Positions 8,450 through 16,543 of a DNA stretch of 46,240 nucleotides are shown piece after piece. The stretch lies in contig CAZJCM010000028.1 of NCBI GenBank assembly GCA_964544655.1, positions 1 through 46,240 of the forward strand, given 5' to 3'. The notes below the pieces were generated by a model, which saw only the letters and a program-made list of their open reading frames with translations, had not been told where the DNA came from and made no database searches. A program made the translations under genes and the position numbers. Position 1 is the first letter of the stretch, and each line of letters opens with the position of its first letter. This stretch comes from HyVt-443 sp964544655 (GTDB lineage: Bacteria > Pseudomonadota > Gammaproteobacteria > Chromatiales > Chromatiaceae).

Positions 8450-9031
8450 ATGACCCATGAACTGCCCGCACTGCCCTATGCCATCGACGCCCTGGCCCCC
8501 ACCATCTCCCAGGAGACGCTGGAATACCATCACGGCAAGCATCATCAGACCTACGTCACCAACCTGAACAACCTGATCCCCGGCACCGAGTTCGAAAACG
8601 CCTCCCTCGAAGAGATCATCAAGAAGGCCTCCGGCGGCATCTTCAACAACGGCGCCCAGGTTTGGAACCACACCTTCTACTGGAATTGCCTCAGCCCCAA
8701 CGGCGGTGGTGCGCCCAGCGGCGCCCTGGCCGATGCCATCGACAGCACCTTTGGCTCGTTCGATGAATTCAAGCAGAAGTTCGCCACCTCGGGTGCCACC
8801 AACTTCGGCTCCGGCTGGACCTGGCTGGTGAAGAACGACGACGGCAGCATCGAGATCGTCAACACCTCCAACGCCGGCAATCCGATGACCGACGGCAAGA
8901 CCCCCCTGCTGACCATCGATGTATGGGAACACGCCTATTACATCGACTATCGCAACGCGCGTCCAAAATACCTGGAAGAGGTGTGGAACCTGGTCAACTG
9001 GGAATTCGTGGCTCAAAACTTCGCCGGCTGA
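8450..9031 (+). CDS. sodB: Superoxide dismutase [Fe]
   Basis: Converts superoxide to H2O2 and O2 in the cytoplasm. The 193-aa protein has all four metal ligands: His27 in HHGKHHQTY, His74 in QVWNHTFYW, and Asp157 and His161 in DVWEHAYY. Gln70 just before VWNH, with the fold-typical residues around it, points to the iron rather than the manganese type. A CGGAG ribosome site precedes the ATG. The gene stands alone between its own promoter and a strong terminator at 9051. No signal peptide, so it protects the cytosol. Confidence 0.97.
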   Translation: MTHELPALPYAIDALAPTISQETLEYHHGKHHQTYVTNLNNLIPGTEFENASLEEIIKKASGGIFNNGAQVWNHTFYWNCLSPNGGGAPSGALADAIDSTFGSFDEFKQKFATSGATNFGSGWTWLVKNDDGSIEIVNTSNAGNPMTDGKTPLLTIDVWEHAYYIDYRNARPKYLEEVWNLVNWEFVAQNFAG

Positions 9032-9050
9032 ACGGACTCCCCCCATACGA

Positions 9051-9077
9051 CCCGGCTCATCCGAGCCGGGTTTTTTT
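9051..9077 (+). terminator. Rho-independent terminator of sodB
   Basis: CCCGGCTC-ATCC-GAGCCGGG is a perfect 8-bp stem with a 4-nt loop followed by seven T, 19 bp after the sodB stop. Confidence 0.9.
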
Positions 9078-9192
9078 ATGCCATAAATCTGCAACTCTTC
9101 CGCTGTAGTCATGGCTCTCCAGAAGCCTGGATACAGATTCAGGAGATGAGCGGCACCAACTCTCTGACCACCTGGTTCCAGGTGAATTCACC

Positions 9193-9220
9193 CTTGATTT
9201 TTTTCTGCCCAACCCCACCT
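9193..9220 (+). promoter_or_regulatory. Sigma-32 (heat-shock) promoter of the hsp20 operon
   Basis: CTTGATT (9193-9199) and CCCCACCT (9213-9220) with a 13-bp spacer closely match the RpoH consensus CTTGAAA-N12-14-CCCCATNT. Transcription would start near 9227, giving a leader of about 43 nt to the first hsp20 ATG. The sigma-32 gene itself lies at 38689 in this window. Confidence 0.75.
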
Positions 9221-9269
9221 ACCGGTCAGAACGGATAGAACCCGACAGATAATTCGACGGAGGTGCAAA

Positions 9270-9707
9270 ATGACACTGATCGTAAGAGATCCCTGGCAGT
9301 TGATGCAGGAATGGAGAAAAGAGATGGACCGGGCCATGGGCCTGCCCACCACTCAGGACGATACCCGGGTCGAGGGCGGTGACTGGACTCCGGCAGTGGA
9401 CATCAAGGAAGAGGATGACAAGTACCTGTTGCATGCGGACATTCCGGGAGTGAAACCGGAAGAGATCGAGGTCTCCATGGATGGCGGCGTTCTCACCATC
9501 AAGGGTGAACGCAAGCTGGAGAGCAGCGAAGAGAAGGAGAACTACAAGCGGATCGAGCGTGTGCATGGCGTCTTCTACCGGCGCTTCGCGCTGCCCGATG
9601 ACGCTGACCCCGAGAAGATTGCCGCCAGCGGCAAGAACGGCGTGCTCGAAGTGGTGATTCCCAAGAGCGAAGCCCAGAAGCCGCGCAAGATCGAGGTCAA
9701 AAGCTGA
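9270..9707 (+). CDS. Small heat-shock protein, Hsp20/alpha-crystallin family (first of pair)
   Basis: An ATP-independent holdase chaperone of 145 aa. The alpha-crystallin domain spans roughly residues 40-135: WTPAVDIKEEDDKYLLHADI opens it, followed by PGVKPEEIEVSMDGGVLTI and, near the end, the typical AASGKNGVLEVVIPK strand. The C-terminal tail is short and lacks a clear I-X-I motif, though KPRKIEV partly resembles one. A strong GGAGG ribosome site precedes the ATG and a sigma-32 promoter lies 50 bp upstream. The second hsp20 follows after 128 bp, probably on the same transcript. Confidence 0.95.
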   Translation: MTLIVRDPWQLMQEWRKEMDRAMGLPTTQDDTRVEGGDWTPAVDIKEEDDKYLLHADIPGVKPEEIEVSMDGGVLTIKGERKLESSEEKENYKRIERVHGVFYRRFALPDDADPEKIAASGKNGVLEVVIPKSEAQKPRKIEVKS

Positions 9708-9728
9708 TCAGTCAACATGCCGTGAACA

Positions 9729-9786
9729 GGGTGCCGGTGCAGCCGGGGATGAAGCTGGCTTCATGACCGGAAGTGTGTCGGCACCC
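9729..9786. other. Nested hairpin between the two hsp20 genes
   Basis: An outer 8-bp stem (GGGTGCCG at 9729 with CGGCACCC at 9779) encloses an inner stem ATGAAG/CTTCAT (9749-9764) and flanking CCGG repeats. There is no T-run, so it is more likely an RNA-processing, stability or attenuation element than a full terminator. A smaller stem ACCCTT/AAGGGT overlaps its 3' end. No anti-Shine-Dalgarno pairing typical of ROSE or fourU thermometers is evident. Confidence 0.45.
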
Positions 9787-9835
9787 TTGAAGAAGGGTAT
9801 TTCTGCAAAGGCGGCGTAAATCAAAGGAGCAGGAG

Positions 9836-10333
9836 ATGAGCACACTGCAACAGATCAGAAAAGGCATCGGTCGTGCCTTCGAAAGCATCCAGGAAGGCTG
9901 GCAACAGTTACGGGAACGGACATCACACGCCCTTACCCATTTCAGCTTGAGCCACAGCAACGAGGACAGGGAGCAGCAACAGCTGGAGGCGGTATCTCCC
10001 CGCTGGGGCCTGCTGGCCGCCGAAATGCGGGAATCTGACGATGAGATCCTGGTCCGCCTGGAGATCCCCGGCATGGAGCGGGACCAGTTCGACATCAGCC
10101 TGCATGATGACGTGCTGGTGATCCGTGGGGAAAAGCATATCCAGCGTGAGGAGAGCCGTGGCCGTTACCACATCATGGAGCGGGCCTATGGCCGCTTCGA
10201 GCGCGCCATTCCTCTGACCGCCAGTGTCGACGATGAGGCGGTGAGCGCAAAGTACAGGAAGGGCGTCCTGACCATTCGCCTGCCGAAAAAGGAGCGCATC
10301 ACCCGCAGGCGTATCAACGTACAGCAGGCGTGA
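9836..10333 (+). CDS. Small heat-shock protein, Hsp20/alpha-crystallin family (second of pair)
   Basis: A 165-aa holdase with a longer N-terminal arm than its neighbour. Residues 1-60 are predicted helical and charged (MSTLQQIRKGIGRAFESIQ). The alpha-crystallin domain follows at about 60-155, with ILVRLEIPGMERDQFDISL, then GRFERAIPLTASVDDEAV and SAKYRKGVLTIRLPK. The ending RRRINVQ contains an I-N-V form of the C-terminal I-X-I/V motif. An AAGGAG site precedes the ATG. The two paralogues differ clearly in the N-terminal arm, so they may form mixed oligomers or act on different clients; that is inference. Confidence 0.95.
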   Translation: MSTLQQIRKGIGRAFESIQEGWQQLRERTSHALTHFSLSHSNEDREQQQLEAVSPRWGLLAAEMRESDDEILVRLEIPGMERDQFDISLHDDVLVIRGEKHIQREESRGRYHIMERAYGRFERAIPLTASVDDEAVSAKYRKGVLTIRLPKKERITRRRINVQQA

Positions 10334-10401
10334 TGCCGTGGAGAGGCAAAGCGAGCGACAGCCGGCAGAATCTGTGCCAACGCAACCCGGTCGCTATCCT
10401 G

Positions 10402-11247
10402 TCAGGACTGTTTCAGCGCCAGCGCCAAGCGGTAGAGCCGATTCTTCTTTTCCCCGGTGAGACGGGCGGCCAGGGCGGCCGCCTGTTTCAGCGGCAGCTC
10501 GGCACAGAGAACCTCCAAGGTCCTGCGGCTCTCCGGGGAGATATCCCCGGGCTGCGGCCGGTTGCCCTCGAGCAGAACCACGAACTCACCTTTGCGTTGC
10601 ATGGGATCCTGTCGCACCAGCTGCAACAGCTCACCCAATGAAGCGGCGAGAATGGTCTCGTGGCGCTTGGTCAGCTCCCGTGCCAACACCGCCGGTCGGT
10701 CCTGGCCAAAGATCTCAACCATATCTGCCAGCGACTGCTCGATCCGGTGGCTGGATTCATAGAACACCAACGTGGTACGGGACGACGACAATGCCTTGAA
10801 CTGCTCCCGACGCGCCGCGCTGTTGCGCGCGGGAAATCCTGCAAACAGAAAACGGTCAGTGGCCAACCCAGCTGCCGAAAGGGCACAAATGGCGGCGCAG
10901 GGGCCCGGTACCGGCACCACGCGAATACCCTGACGTTGACACTCCCGTACCAGAGGGAAACCAGGATCGCTGATCAATGGTGTGCCTGCGTCCGAGATCA
11001 ACGCTATCGTTTCGCCCTGCTGCAAACGGCCGATCAGCTGGGTCAGGATGCGCTGCTCATTGTGTTCGTGCAGGGCAAGCAGCTGCGTCGCCACCCCGAG
11101 ATCACGCAGTAACGGGCGACTGTGACGGGTATCTTCGGCGGCAATCAAGTCCACTTCAGCAAGCACTTCACAGGCCCGCCGGGAGATGTCCCCCCGATTC
11201 CCGATCGGTGTTGCCACCACATACAACACGCCCTTCTCAATTGACAC
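10402..11247 (-). CDS. rsmI: 16S rRNA (cytidine(1402)-2'-O)-methyltransferase
   Basis: Methylates the ribose of C1402 in the decoding centre of 16S rRNA using S-adenosylmethionine; tetrapyrrole-methylase fold. Visible motifs are LYVVATPIGNRGDI at the N terminus, AAEDTRHSRPLL, ISDAGTPLISDPGFPLV and the C-terminal RKGEFVVLLEG. The frame can start at GTG 11259, but GTG 11247 is better placed after GGGGTGG and gives 281 aa, normal for the family. It is divergent from lpoA across about 80 bp, the same arrangement as yraL/yraM in Escherichia coli. Confidence 0.95.
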   Translation of the reverse strand: MSIEKGVLYVVATPIGNRGDISRRACEVLAEVDLIAAEDTRHSRPLLRDLGVATQLLALHEHNEQRILTQLIGRLQQGETIALISDAGTPLISDPGFPLVRECQRQGIRVVPVPGPCAAICALSAAGLATDRFLFAGFPARNSAARREQFKALSSSRTTLVFYESSHRIEQSLADMVEIFGQDRPAVLARELTKRHETILAASLGELLQLVRQDPMQRKGEFVVLLEGNRPQPGDISPESRRTLEVLCAELPLKQAAALAARLTGEKKNRLYRLALALKQS

Positions 11248-11329
11248 GATCCACCCCACACAAGATACTCACAGCCTGCCAGCCCGACGCCTGGCCTCAC
11301 TGACCAATCGTGCCTGCCGTGAAACCACT

Positions 11330-13300
11330 ATGCAACTGAATAAAAGAAATCCACTTTTCATCATCGGGTTGCTCCTGTTGCTGGCAGGCTGCGTACCCAC
11401 CCCCGACATCAAGCCGGAAAAACCGGTTGCCCCGCCTGCACCCGATCCGCGTCTGACCCAGGTCGCTGCACTGGAATCCAGTGGCAACCATCTTGCCGCA
11501 GCCGAACTGCTGGAGACGATCGCCATCAGCAGGCCGCCGCCGGAGCGGGAGCAGCAGCTGCTGCAGGCAGCTGAAATCCGCTTTCGCGCCAACGACAGTG
11601 AAGGTGCCGCCAACCTGCTGCAGCGGATCGATACCACCACCCAGCCACAGCTGGATTTCCGCAAGCGGCTGCTGATGGCCGAACTGCTCCTGCAGCAGAG
11701 CCGGGCGGACGATGTGTTAGATCTGTTGCAGCAGCCTCCACAGGCAGAGACGAGGATCGATCTGCGCCGGCGTTACCACAAGATCCGCGCGGCCGCTTTC
11801 GGCCAGAGCGGGAATCTGCTGGAGCGAGGCCGTGAGCTGGGCGAGCTCGATCTGCTGATCACGGACCAGGCCGCCAAGCTGGAAAATCAACTGGAGATCA
11901 TCCGCACCTATGCCACGCTGAGCGACGAGGCCCTGGCGCTGCTGCAGCCCTCACCGCCAGGCATCCAGGGCGGCTGGATGGAACTGGCCCGCATCATCAA
12001 GGCCTATGCCAATGACTCACAGCAGATCCAGCTGAAATTCGAGGAGTGGCGCCAGCGTTTTCCCCAACATCCGGCGATGCCTGAGCTGCTGGCAGGATAT
12101 TATGAAGAGCTGGGGGTTCTGTACCGCCGCCCTGCCCATATTGCAGTCATGCTGCCTGAGAGTGGCCGTTTCGCCCGGGTGGCCGCAGCCATCCGTGACG
12201 GGATCATTGCCAGCTATTTCACCCAGGATGAGGCACAGCGACCACGGCTGGCATTCTACGACAGCAGCAATCCCGAGGAGATCTGGCCACGCTACCAGGA
12301 GGCCATCGAGGCCGGGGCTGAGATGGTCATCGGCCCTTTGAGCAAGGCCGGGGTGAAGCAGTTCACCCAGGCCGGGGAACTCGAGATACCGGTGCTCACC
12401 CTCAATCAGGTGGCCCCGGAGACCACCCCGCCCGAAACACTCTATCAGTTCGGCCTGACGCCTGAGGACGAAGCCCGGCAGGTGGCGGAACGGGCCTGGT
12501 CGGACGGTCTGACCACGGCGCTGGTCCTGACCCCCGCCGATGCATGGGGCAAGCGGATCCATGACGCCTTCCTGGCCCGCTGGGAACAACTGGGTGGTGT
12601 ACTGGCCGAATATCAGCAATACGACACCAAAGACAATGACTTTGCCAGACCGATCACCGCACTGCTGAATCTGGATGAGAGCATTGCCCGGAACAAGACA
12701 CTGCAGCGACTGCTCGGCAAACGGCCGGAATTCGAGCCCCGCCGCCGGCAGGATGCCGACTTCATCTTTCTTGCTGCAAAGAGCGCAAAGGCGCGGGAGA
12801 TCCGCCCGCAGTTGCAGTTTCATCACGCAGCCGACCTGCCGGTCTACAGCACCTCACATATCTTCTCCGGCAAAATCTCCATCGATGCCGATCGTGACCT
12901 GGAAGGTATCCGCTTTCCACTAATGCCCTGGCTGATCGGGGTGGATCAGGATGACCCGCTGGCGGTAGAACGACTGAGCCGCATCTATCCCGACATCCCC
13001 ACCCGTTATCTGCCCCTCTATGCCATGGGCATGGACAGCTTTCAACTGCCGGACCATCTCGCACGGCTGGCAAGCAATCCCCGGGAGATGATGGAGGGCC
13101 GCACCGGCAACCTCTATCTTGACCGCCTTCAGTTGATCCATCGTCAGCTGGTATGGGCACAAATGGAACGGGGTCAGCCCAAGATACTGGGCTTCACCCC
13201 ACAGCAGCCCCGGCAGGACGTTGCACCGACGGACCAGCCACCAGCCACTCCTGCCATACCGGCTGGTGACCGGGAGGTGAGGGAGCAGCCAGCCGCGTGA
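11330..13300 (+). CDS. lpoA: Penicillin-binding protein activator LpoA (LppC family lipoprotein)
   Basis: An outer-membrane lipoprotein that stimulates the peptidoglycan synthase PBP1A from outside. The start at 11330 gives a lipoprotein signal with lipobox LLAGC and acylated Cys21; the open frame upstream to 11186 has no signal and overlaps rsmI. The 656-aa protein has an N-terminal tetratricopeptide-like half (about residues 40-280, Ala/Leu/Gln-rich helices) and a C-terminal half with a periplasmic-binding-protein fold, seen in HIAVMLPESGRFARVAAAI and GAEMVIGPLSKAGVKQF. Gene order with rsmI, yraN, diaA and dolP is the classic gammaproteobacterial one. The stop overlaps the yraN GTG start. 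Confidence 0.93.
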   Translation: MQLNKRNPLFIIGLLLLLAGCVPTPDIKPEKPVAPPAPDPRLTQVAALESSGNHLAAAELLETIAISRPPPEREQQLLQAAEIRFRANDSEGAANLLQRIDTTTQPQLDFRKRLLMAELLLQQSRADDVLDLLQQPPQAETRIDLRRRYHKIRAAAFGQSGNLLERGRELGELDLLITDQAAKLENQLEIIRTYATLSDEALALLQPSPPGIQGGWMELARIIKAYANDSQQIQLKFEEWRQRFPQHPAMPELLAGYYEELGVLYRRPAHIAVMLPESGRFARVAAAIRDGIIASYFTQDEAQRPRLAFYDSSNPEEIWPRYQEAIEAGAEMVIGPLSKAGVKQFTQAGELEIPVLTLNQVAPETTPPETLYQFGLTPEDEARQVAERAWSDGLTTALVLTPADAWGKRIHDAFLARWEQLGGVLAEYQQYDTKDNDFARPITALLNLDESIARNKTLQRLLGKRPEFEPRRRQDADFIFLAAKSAKAREIRPQLQFHHAADLPVYSTSHIFSGKISIDADRDLEGIRFPLMPWLIGVDQDDPLAVERLSRIYPDIPTRYLPLYAMGMDSFQLPDHLARLASNPREMMEGRTGNLYLDRLQLIHRQLVWAQMERGQPKILGFTPQQPRQDVAPTDQPPATPAIPAGDREVREQPAA

Positions 13301-13662
13301 CCAGAGGCAATCCCAGGGAACGGGGCCAGGCAGCTGAAACGTTGGCCATGAATCATCTGTGCCGGCACGGCCTGCGTCTGATCGAGCGCAACTTTCTCTG
13401 CCGGCAGGGGGAGATCGACCTGGTGATGGCCGACGGCCGGCAACTGGTCTTCATCGAAGTGCGACAGCGGAAAAGCGATCGCTTTGGTTCTGCCGCCGAG
13501 AGCATCACCCGGCCCAAGCAGCGGCGTATCATCGCCGCCGCGCACTATTTTCTGCTGACCAACGGCAAGTGGGGGCAAAACAGCTGCCGCTTCGATGTGG
13601 TGACCATATCCGGCAGCCAGCCGCAGCAGGTAGACTGGATAAAGGACGCCTTTCAGGCATGA
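13297..13662 (+). CDS. yraN: UPF0102 family protein YraN (nuclease-like fold)
   Basis: A 121-aa protein with the family signature: RGQAAETLAMNHL near the N terminus, then GEIDLVMADGRQLVFIEVR and ITRPKQRRIIAAAHYFL. The conserved Glu, Asp and E-V-R/K pattern resembles Holliday-junction-resolvase-type endonucleases, but the function is not established. The start is GTG at 13297, overlapping the lpoA stop by 4 bp (GTGA), which indicates translational coupling. Confidence 0.93.
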   Translation: MTRGNPRERGQAAETLAMNHLCRHGLRLIERNFLCRQGEIDLVMADGRQLVFIEVRQRKSDRFGSAAESITRPKQRRIIAAAHYFLLTNGKWGQNSCRFDVVTISGSQPQQVDWIKDAFQA

Positions 13663-13746
13663 CCAGTACGCAAATCCTGCACAAAGTGGCAGCCGCCCCA
13701 TGGTGTTGACAGGTATAATGCCGGCCACATTACAGGAATACACCGA

Positions 13747-14331
13747 ATGCAGCTAAACGAACGGATCCAGCACAACTTCGAAGCCAGCATCGCCGCCAAG
13801 CAGGCACTCCTGCCCCAGGTGGCGGACGCAATTGCTGCCGGGGCCAGGATGATCGTCGACTGCCTGCTCAAGGGCGGCAAGATCATGGCGTGCGGCAATG
13901 GCAGCGGAGCCGCCGACGCCCAGTACTTTACCTCGCTGATGCTCAACCGCTTCGAGCGTGAACGGCCGGGCCTGCCGGCCATCGCCCTGACGGCCGACAT
14001 CACCACCCTGTCCGCCATCGCCAGCGACTATGGTTACGATGATATCTTCGCCCGGCAGATCCACGGCCTGGGACAAGCGGGGGACCTGCTGTTGACCATC
14101 AACCATAACGGAGACGAGAACATCTCCGCCGCCGTTGCCGCAGCCCATGAGCGGACGATCCGGGTCATTGCCTTGAATGGCGACATCGACGACGATCTGT
14201 CCCGGCAGCTGCAGCCGGATGACGTCCATATCCGCTGTCAGGGAGAATCCCCGGCCCGCACGCGGGAGCTGCAACTGTTTCTGATCCATTGTCTGTGCGA
14301 CCTGACCGACCAGCAACTGCTGGGCAACTGA
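13747..14331 (+). CDS. diaA: SIS-domain protein DiaA (DnaA initiator-associating; phosphoheptose-isomerase-like)
   Basis: A 194-aa sugar-isomerase-fold protein. The SIS domain covers about residues 35-190, with MACGNGSGAADAQYFTSLML and LTADITTLSAIASDYGYD typical of the GmhA/DiaA family. Position between yraN and dolP matches diaA (yraO) of E. coli, whose product binds DnaA and promotes timely replication start. GmhA (sedoheptulose-7-phosphate isomerase) is the alternative and is hard to exclude, because the canonical isomerase metal/active-site residues were not checked by alignment. Many genomes of this group annotate it as phosphoheptose isomerase. Confidence 0.85.
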   Translation: MQLNERIQHNFEASIAAKQALLPQVADAIAAGARMIVDCLLKGGKIMACGNGSGAADAQYFTSLMLNRFERERPGLPAIALTADITTLSAIASDYGYDDIFARQIHGLGQAGDLLLTINHNGDENISAAVAAAHERTIRVIALNGDIDDDLSRQLQPDDVHIRCQGESPARTRELQLFLIHCLCDLTDQQLLGN

Positions 14332-14356
14332 GTTCACCATCAAAGGAAAACACACC

Positions 14357-14938
14357 ATGAGCAAGTTCTCGTTTTTTCTGATCATCAGCATAATTTCTGC
14401 CAGCCTGCTTCAAGGTTGTGGCGCGGTGCTTGTGGGCGGGGTCACCACCGGTGCCGCCGTGATTCATGACCGGCGCTCTGCCGGCACCGTGTTGGATGAC
14501 AAAACCATCCAGCTTCGCGTACTGTCTGCGATCCAGAAAGACTCCCAGCTGGATAAACAGAGCAGCATTGGCGCGACCAGTTACAACCATGTGTTGCTAC
14601 TCACCGGCCAGGCTGCGACCGCCGGCATACATGACCGGATAGTGGAACTGGCGCGCAATACCCCGATGGTGAAGCGGGTGATAGATGAGATCGAGATCGG
14701 CCCCTCGACCAGTCTCAGTGAAGAGAGCAAAGACGCCTTCATCACCACCAAGGTGAAATTCGCCCTGCTCGATATCGACCTTCCCAGCTTCGATCCCACC
14801 CGGGTCAAAGTAGTCACGGAAAAAGGGGTGGTCTACCTGCTGGGCATGGTGACTCCGAAAGAAGCCAGTGCAGCAGTCGAGAAAGCCCGCTACATCAGTG
14901 GCGTGAAGCGTGTGGTAAAAATCTTTGAGTATATCTGA
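14357..14938 (+). CDS. dolP: BON-domain outer-membrane lipoprotein DolP (YraP)
   Basis: A 193-aa lipoprotein with signal MSKFSFFLIISIISASLLQG and acylated Cys21. Two BON (phospholipid-binding) domains follow, roughly residues 48-116 and 124-193; each ends in a V-K-R-V-type strand (MVKRVIDEIEI and GVKRVVKIFEYI). In E. coli the homologue maintains outer-membrane integrity and binds anionic lipid at the division site. AAAGGAAAA provides the ribosome site. The stop overlaps the TTG start of the next gene by 14 bp. Confidence 0.93.
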   Translation: MSKFSFFLIISIISASLLQGCGAVLVGGVTTGAAVIHDRRSAGTVLDDKTIQLRVLSAIQKDSQLDKQSSIGATSYNHVLLLTGQAATAGIHDRIVELARNTPMVKRVIDEIEIGPSTSLSEESKDAFITTKVKFALLDIDLPSFDPTRVKVVTEKGVVYLLGMVTPKEASAAVEKARYISGVKRVVKIFEYI

Positions 14939-16343
14939 GGCCCCGCTGCATCCCCTGCCTGCCGGCCTCATCAGGCAGCTGCGGGACCTGTTCGGCAGCA
15001 ACGGGCTGCTGACCGACCCAGGCGACTGCTGGCCTTATGGCTACGACAACAGCCGACGGCACGCGCTGCCACAGGCAGTGGTCTTCCCCAGCCGGCATGA
15101 ACAGGTGGCCGCCGTCCTGCAGCTATGCAACCAGGAGGGGGTCACCCTCACTCCCCGCGGTACCGGCACCGGGACCACCGGTGCCAGCGTACCCGATCAT
15201 GCCGGGATCGTGCTCTCCCTGGAGCGCATGAACCGAATCCTGGAGATCGATCCGGCGAACCGGCTCGCCCGGGTGCAGCCTGGCGTCAACAATCAAACAC
15301 TGCAACTGTCGCTGGAGAAGCAGGGCTTTTTCTGGCCACCGGACCCCACCAGCGCCGCCATCTGCACCATCGGCGGTAACCTGGCTTACAACTCTGCCGG
15401 ACCCAGAGCAGTGAAATACGGCACCCCCAGGGAGAACACCCTTGGCCTGCGGGCGGTGACCGGCGCCGGAGAAGAGATCCGCACCGGGGTCATCACCAGC
15501 AAGGGGGTGGTTGGTTACGATCTGACCCGCCTGCTCATCGGTTCCGAAGGGTCGCTGGCGGTGATCACGGAAGCAGTACTCAAGTTGACCCCCCTGGCAG
15601 AAGCGAAACGCACCATGCAGGCCTGCTACCGGGACGTACATGCCGCCGCCCGGGCGGTCTCGGCCATCATGGCCCAGCCGGTCACTCCCTGTGCCCTGGA
15701 ATTCATCGATGGGGCAGCCATCGAGATGGTCCGGGACTATTCGAACCTGGATCTGGATGCCAGCGTCGGCGCCCTGCTGATGATCGAGGTGGATGGCCCG
15801 CGCCACTGCCTCACCGAATCGGTACGGGCGGTGGAGGCCGCGGCCCGGGTGGAAGGCGTGCTCTCGCTCCAGATCGCCGAGAATGCAGAGCAGGTAGCAC
15901 AGCTCTGGCGCACCCGAAAGGCCCTCTCCCCGGCATTGCGCAACGTGGCGCCAAAAAAGATCAACGAAGACGTCGTGGTCCCGGTCTCCCACATCCCGGA
16001 CCTGATCGAAGGTCTGGAACAGCTCTCTGCGGAAACCGGTATCCGCATCGTCAACTTCGGCCACGCCGGAAACGGCAACATCCATGTGAACCTGCTGGCC
16101 AATCCTGACGATCAGGAAGAGATGAGCCGGGCCCGACACTGCCTCGATGCCATGTTCGACCTGGTGCTACAGCTGGGTGGCACCCTGTCTGGCGAACATG
16201 GCGTAGGCTTGGAGAAACGGGATTTCGTCGGACGGGAGATCGATTCCGTCACCCTGCATCTGATGCAAAATATAAAACGCCAGTTCGACCCCAGAAACAT
16301 CCTCAACCCAGGTAAAGGGATACCAGAGCCAGGCGATGACTGA
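14925..16343 (+). CDS. FAD-linked 2-hydroxyacid oxidase/dehydrogenase, GlcD family
   Basis: A 472-aa flavoprotein. The PCMH-type FAD-binding domain (about 40-215) holds TPRGTGTGTTGASVPDHAG and IGGNLAYNSAGPRAVKYG. The C-terminal FAD-oxidase domain holds NFGHAGNGNIHVNLL with the conserved His, and SGEHGVGLEKRDF. Such proteins oxidise glycolate, D-lactate or other 2-hydroxyacids. No glcE or glcF is adjacent, so it may be a single-subunit D-lactate-dehydrogenase-like enzyme. In an organism with form II RuBisCO, glycolate from oxygenation is a plausible substrate, but that is inference. The only start that covers the full domain is TTG at 14925, inside the end of dolP. Confidence 0.88.
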   Translation: MSISEAPLHPLPAGLIRQLRDLFGSNGLLTDPGDCWPYGYDNSRRHALPQAVVFPSRHEQVAAVLQLCNQEGVTLTPRGTGTGTTGASVPDHAGIVLSLERMNRILEIDPANRLARVQPGVNNQTLQLSLEKQGFFWPPDPTSAAICTIGGNLAYNSAGPRAVKYGTPRENTLGLRAVTGAGEEIRTGVITSKGVVGYDLTRLLIGSEGSLAVITEAVLKLTPLAEAKRTMQACYRDVHAAARAVSAIMAQPVTPCALEFIDGAAIEMVRDYSNLDLDASVGALLMIEVDGPRHCLTESVRAVEAAARVEGVLSLQIAENAEQVAQLWRTRKALSPALRNVAPKKINEDVVVPVSHIPDLIEGLEQLSAETGIRIVNFGHAGNGNIHVNLLANPDDQEEMSRARHCLDAMFDLVLQLGGTLSGEHGVGLEKRDFVGREIDSVTLHLMQNIKRQFDPRNILNPGKGIPEPGDD

Positions 16344-16498
16344 TACGGGTATCGGTAACTTTCATTTCACATGGAATTGAAATGCAGAAAATACTAAATT
16401 ACTTCCCCTACCGGCCGAAAAGATGGTGACAAACTGCAGTTACCATCCGTGCCATCAGATTCTGGAACCTATCGGACAGAAGATGGATATTGCTTTTC

Positions 16499-16520
16499 AC
16501 CTGAATCCACAGGTTCAGGT
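16499..16520. promoter_or_regulatory. Inverted repeat upstream of the first nhaD
   Basis: ACCTGAA-N8-TTCAGGT is a perfect 7-bp dyad 24 bp before the nhaD GTG start. It could be an operator or a leader hairpin responding to salt or pH; no regulator is adjacent. Confidence 0.35.
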
Positions 16521-16543
16521 TACAATCATAGGAAATAGATGAC

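Noticed and set aside
9707..9835. RNA thermometer (ROSE or fourU) before the second hsp20
   Set aside because: No UYGCU or UUUU stretch pairing with the AAGGAG ribosome site was found; the hairpins lie further upstream.
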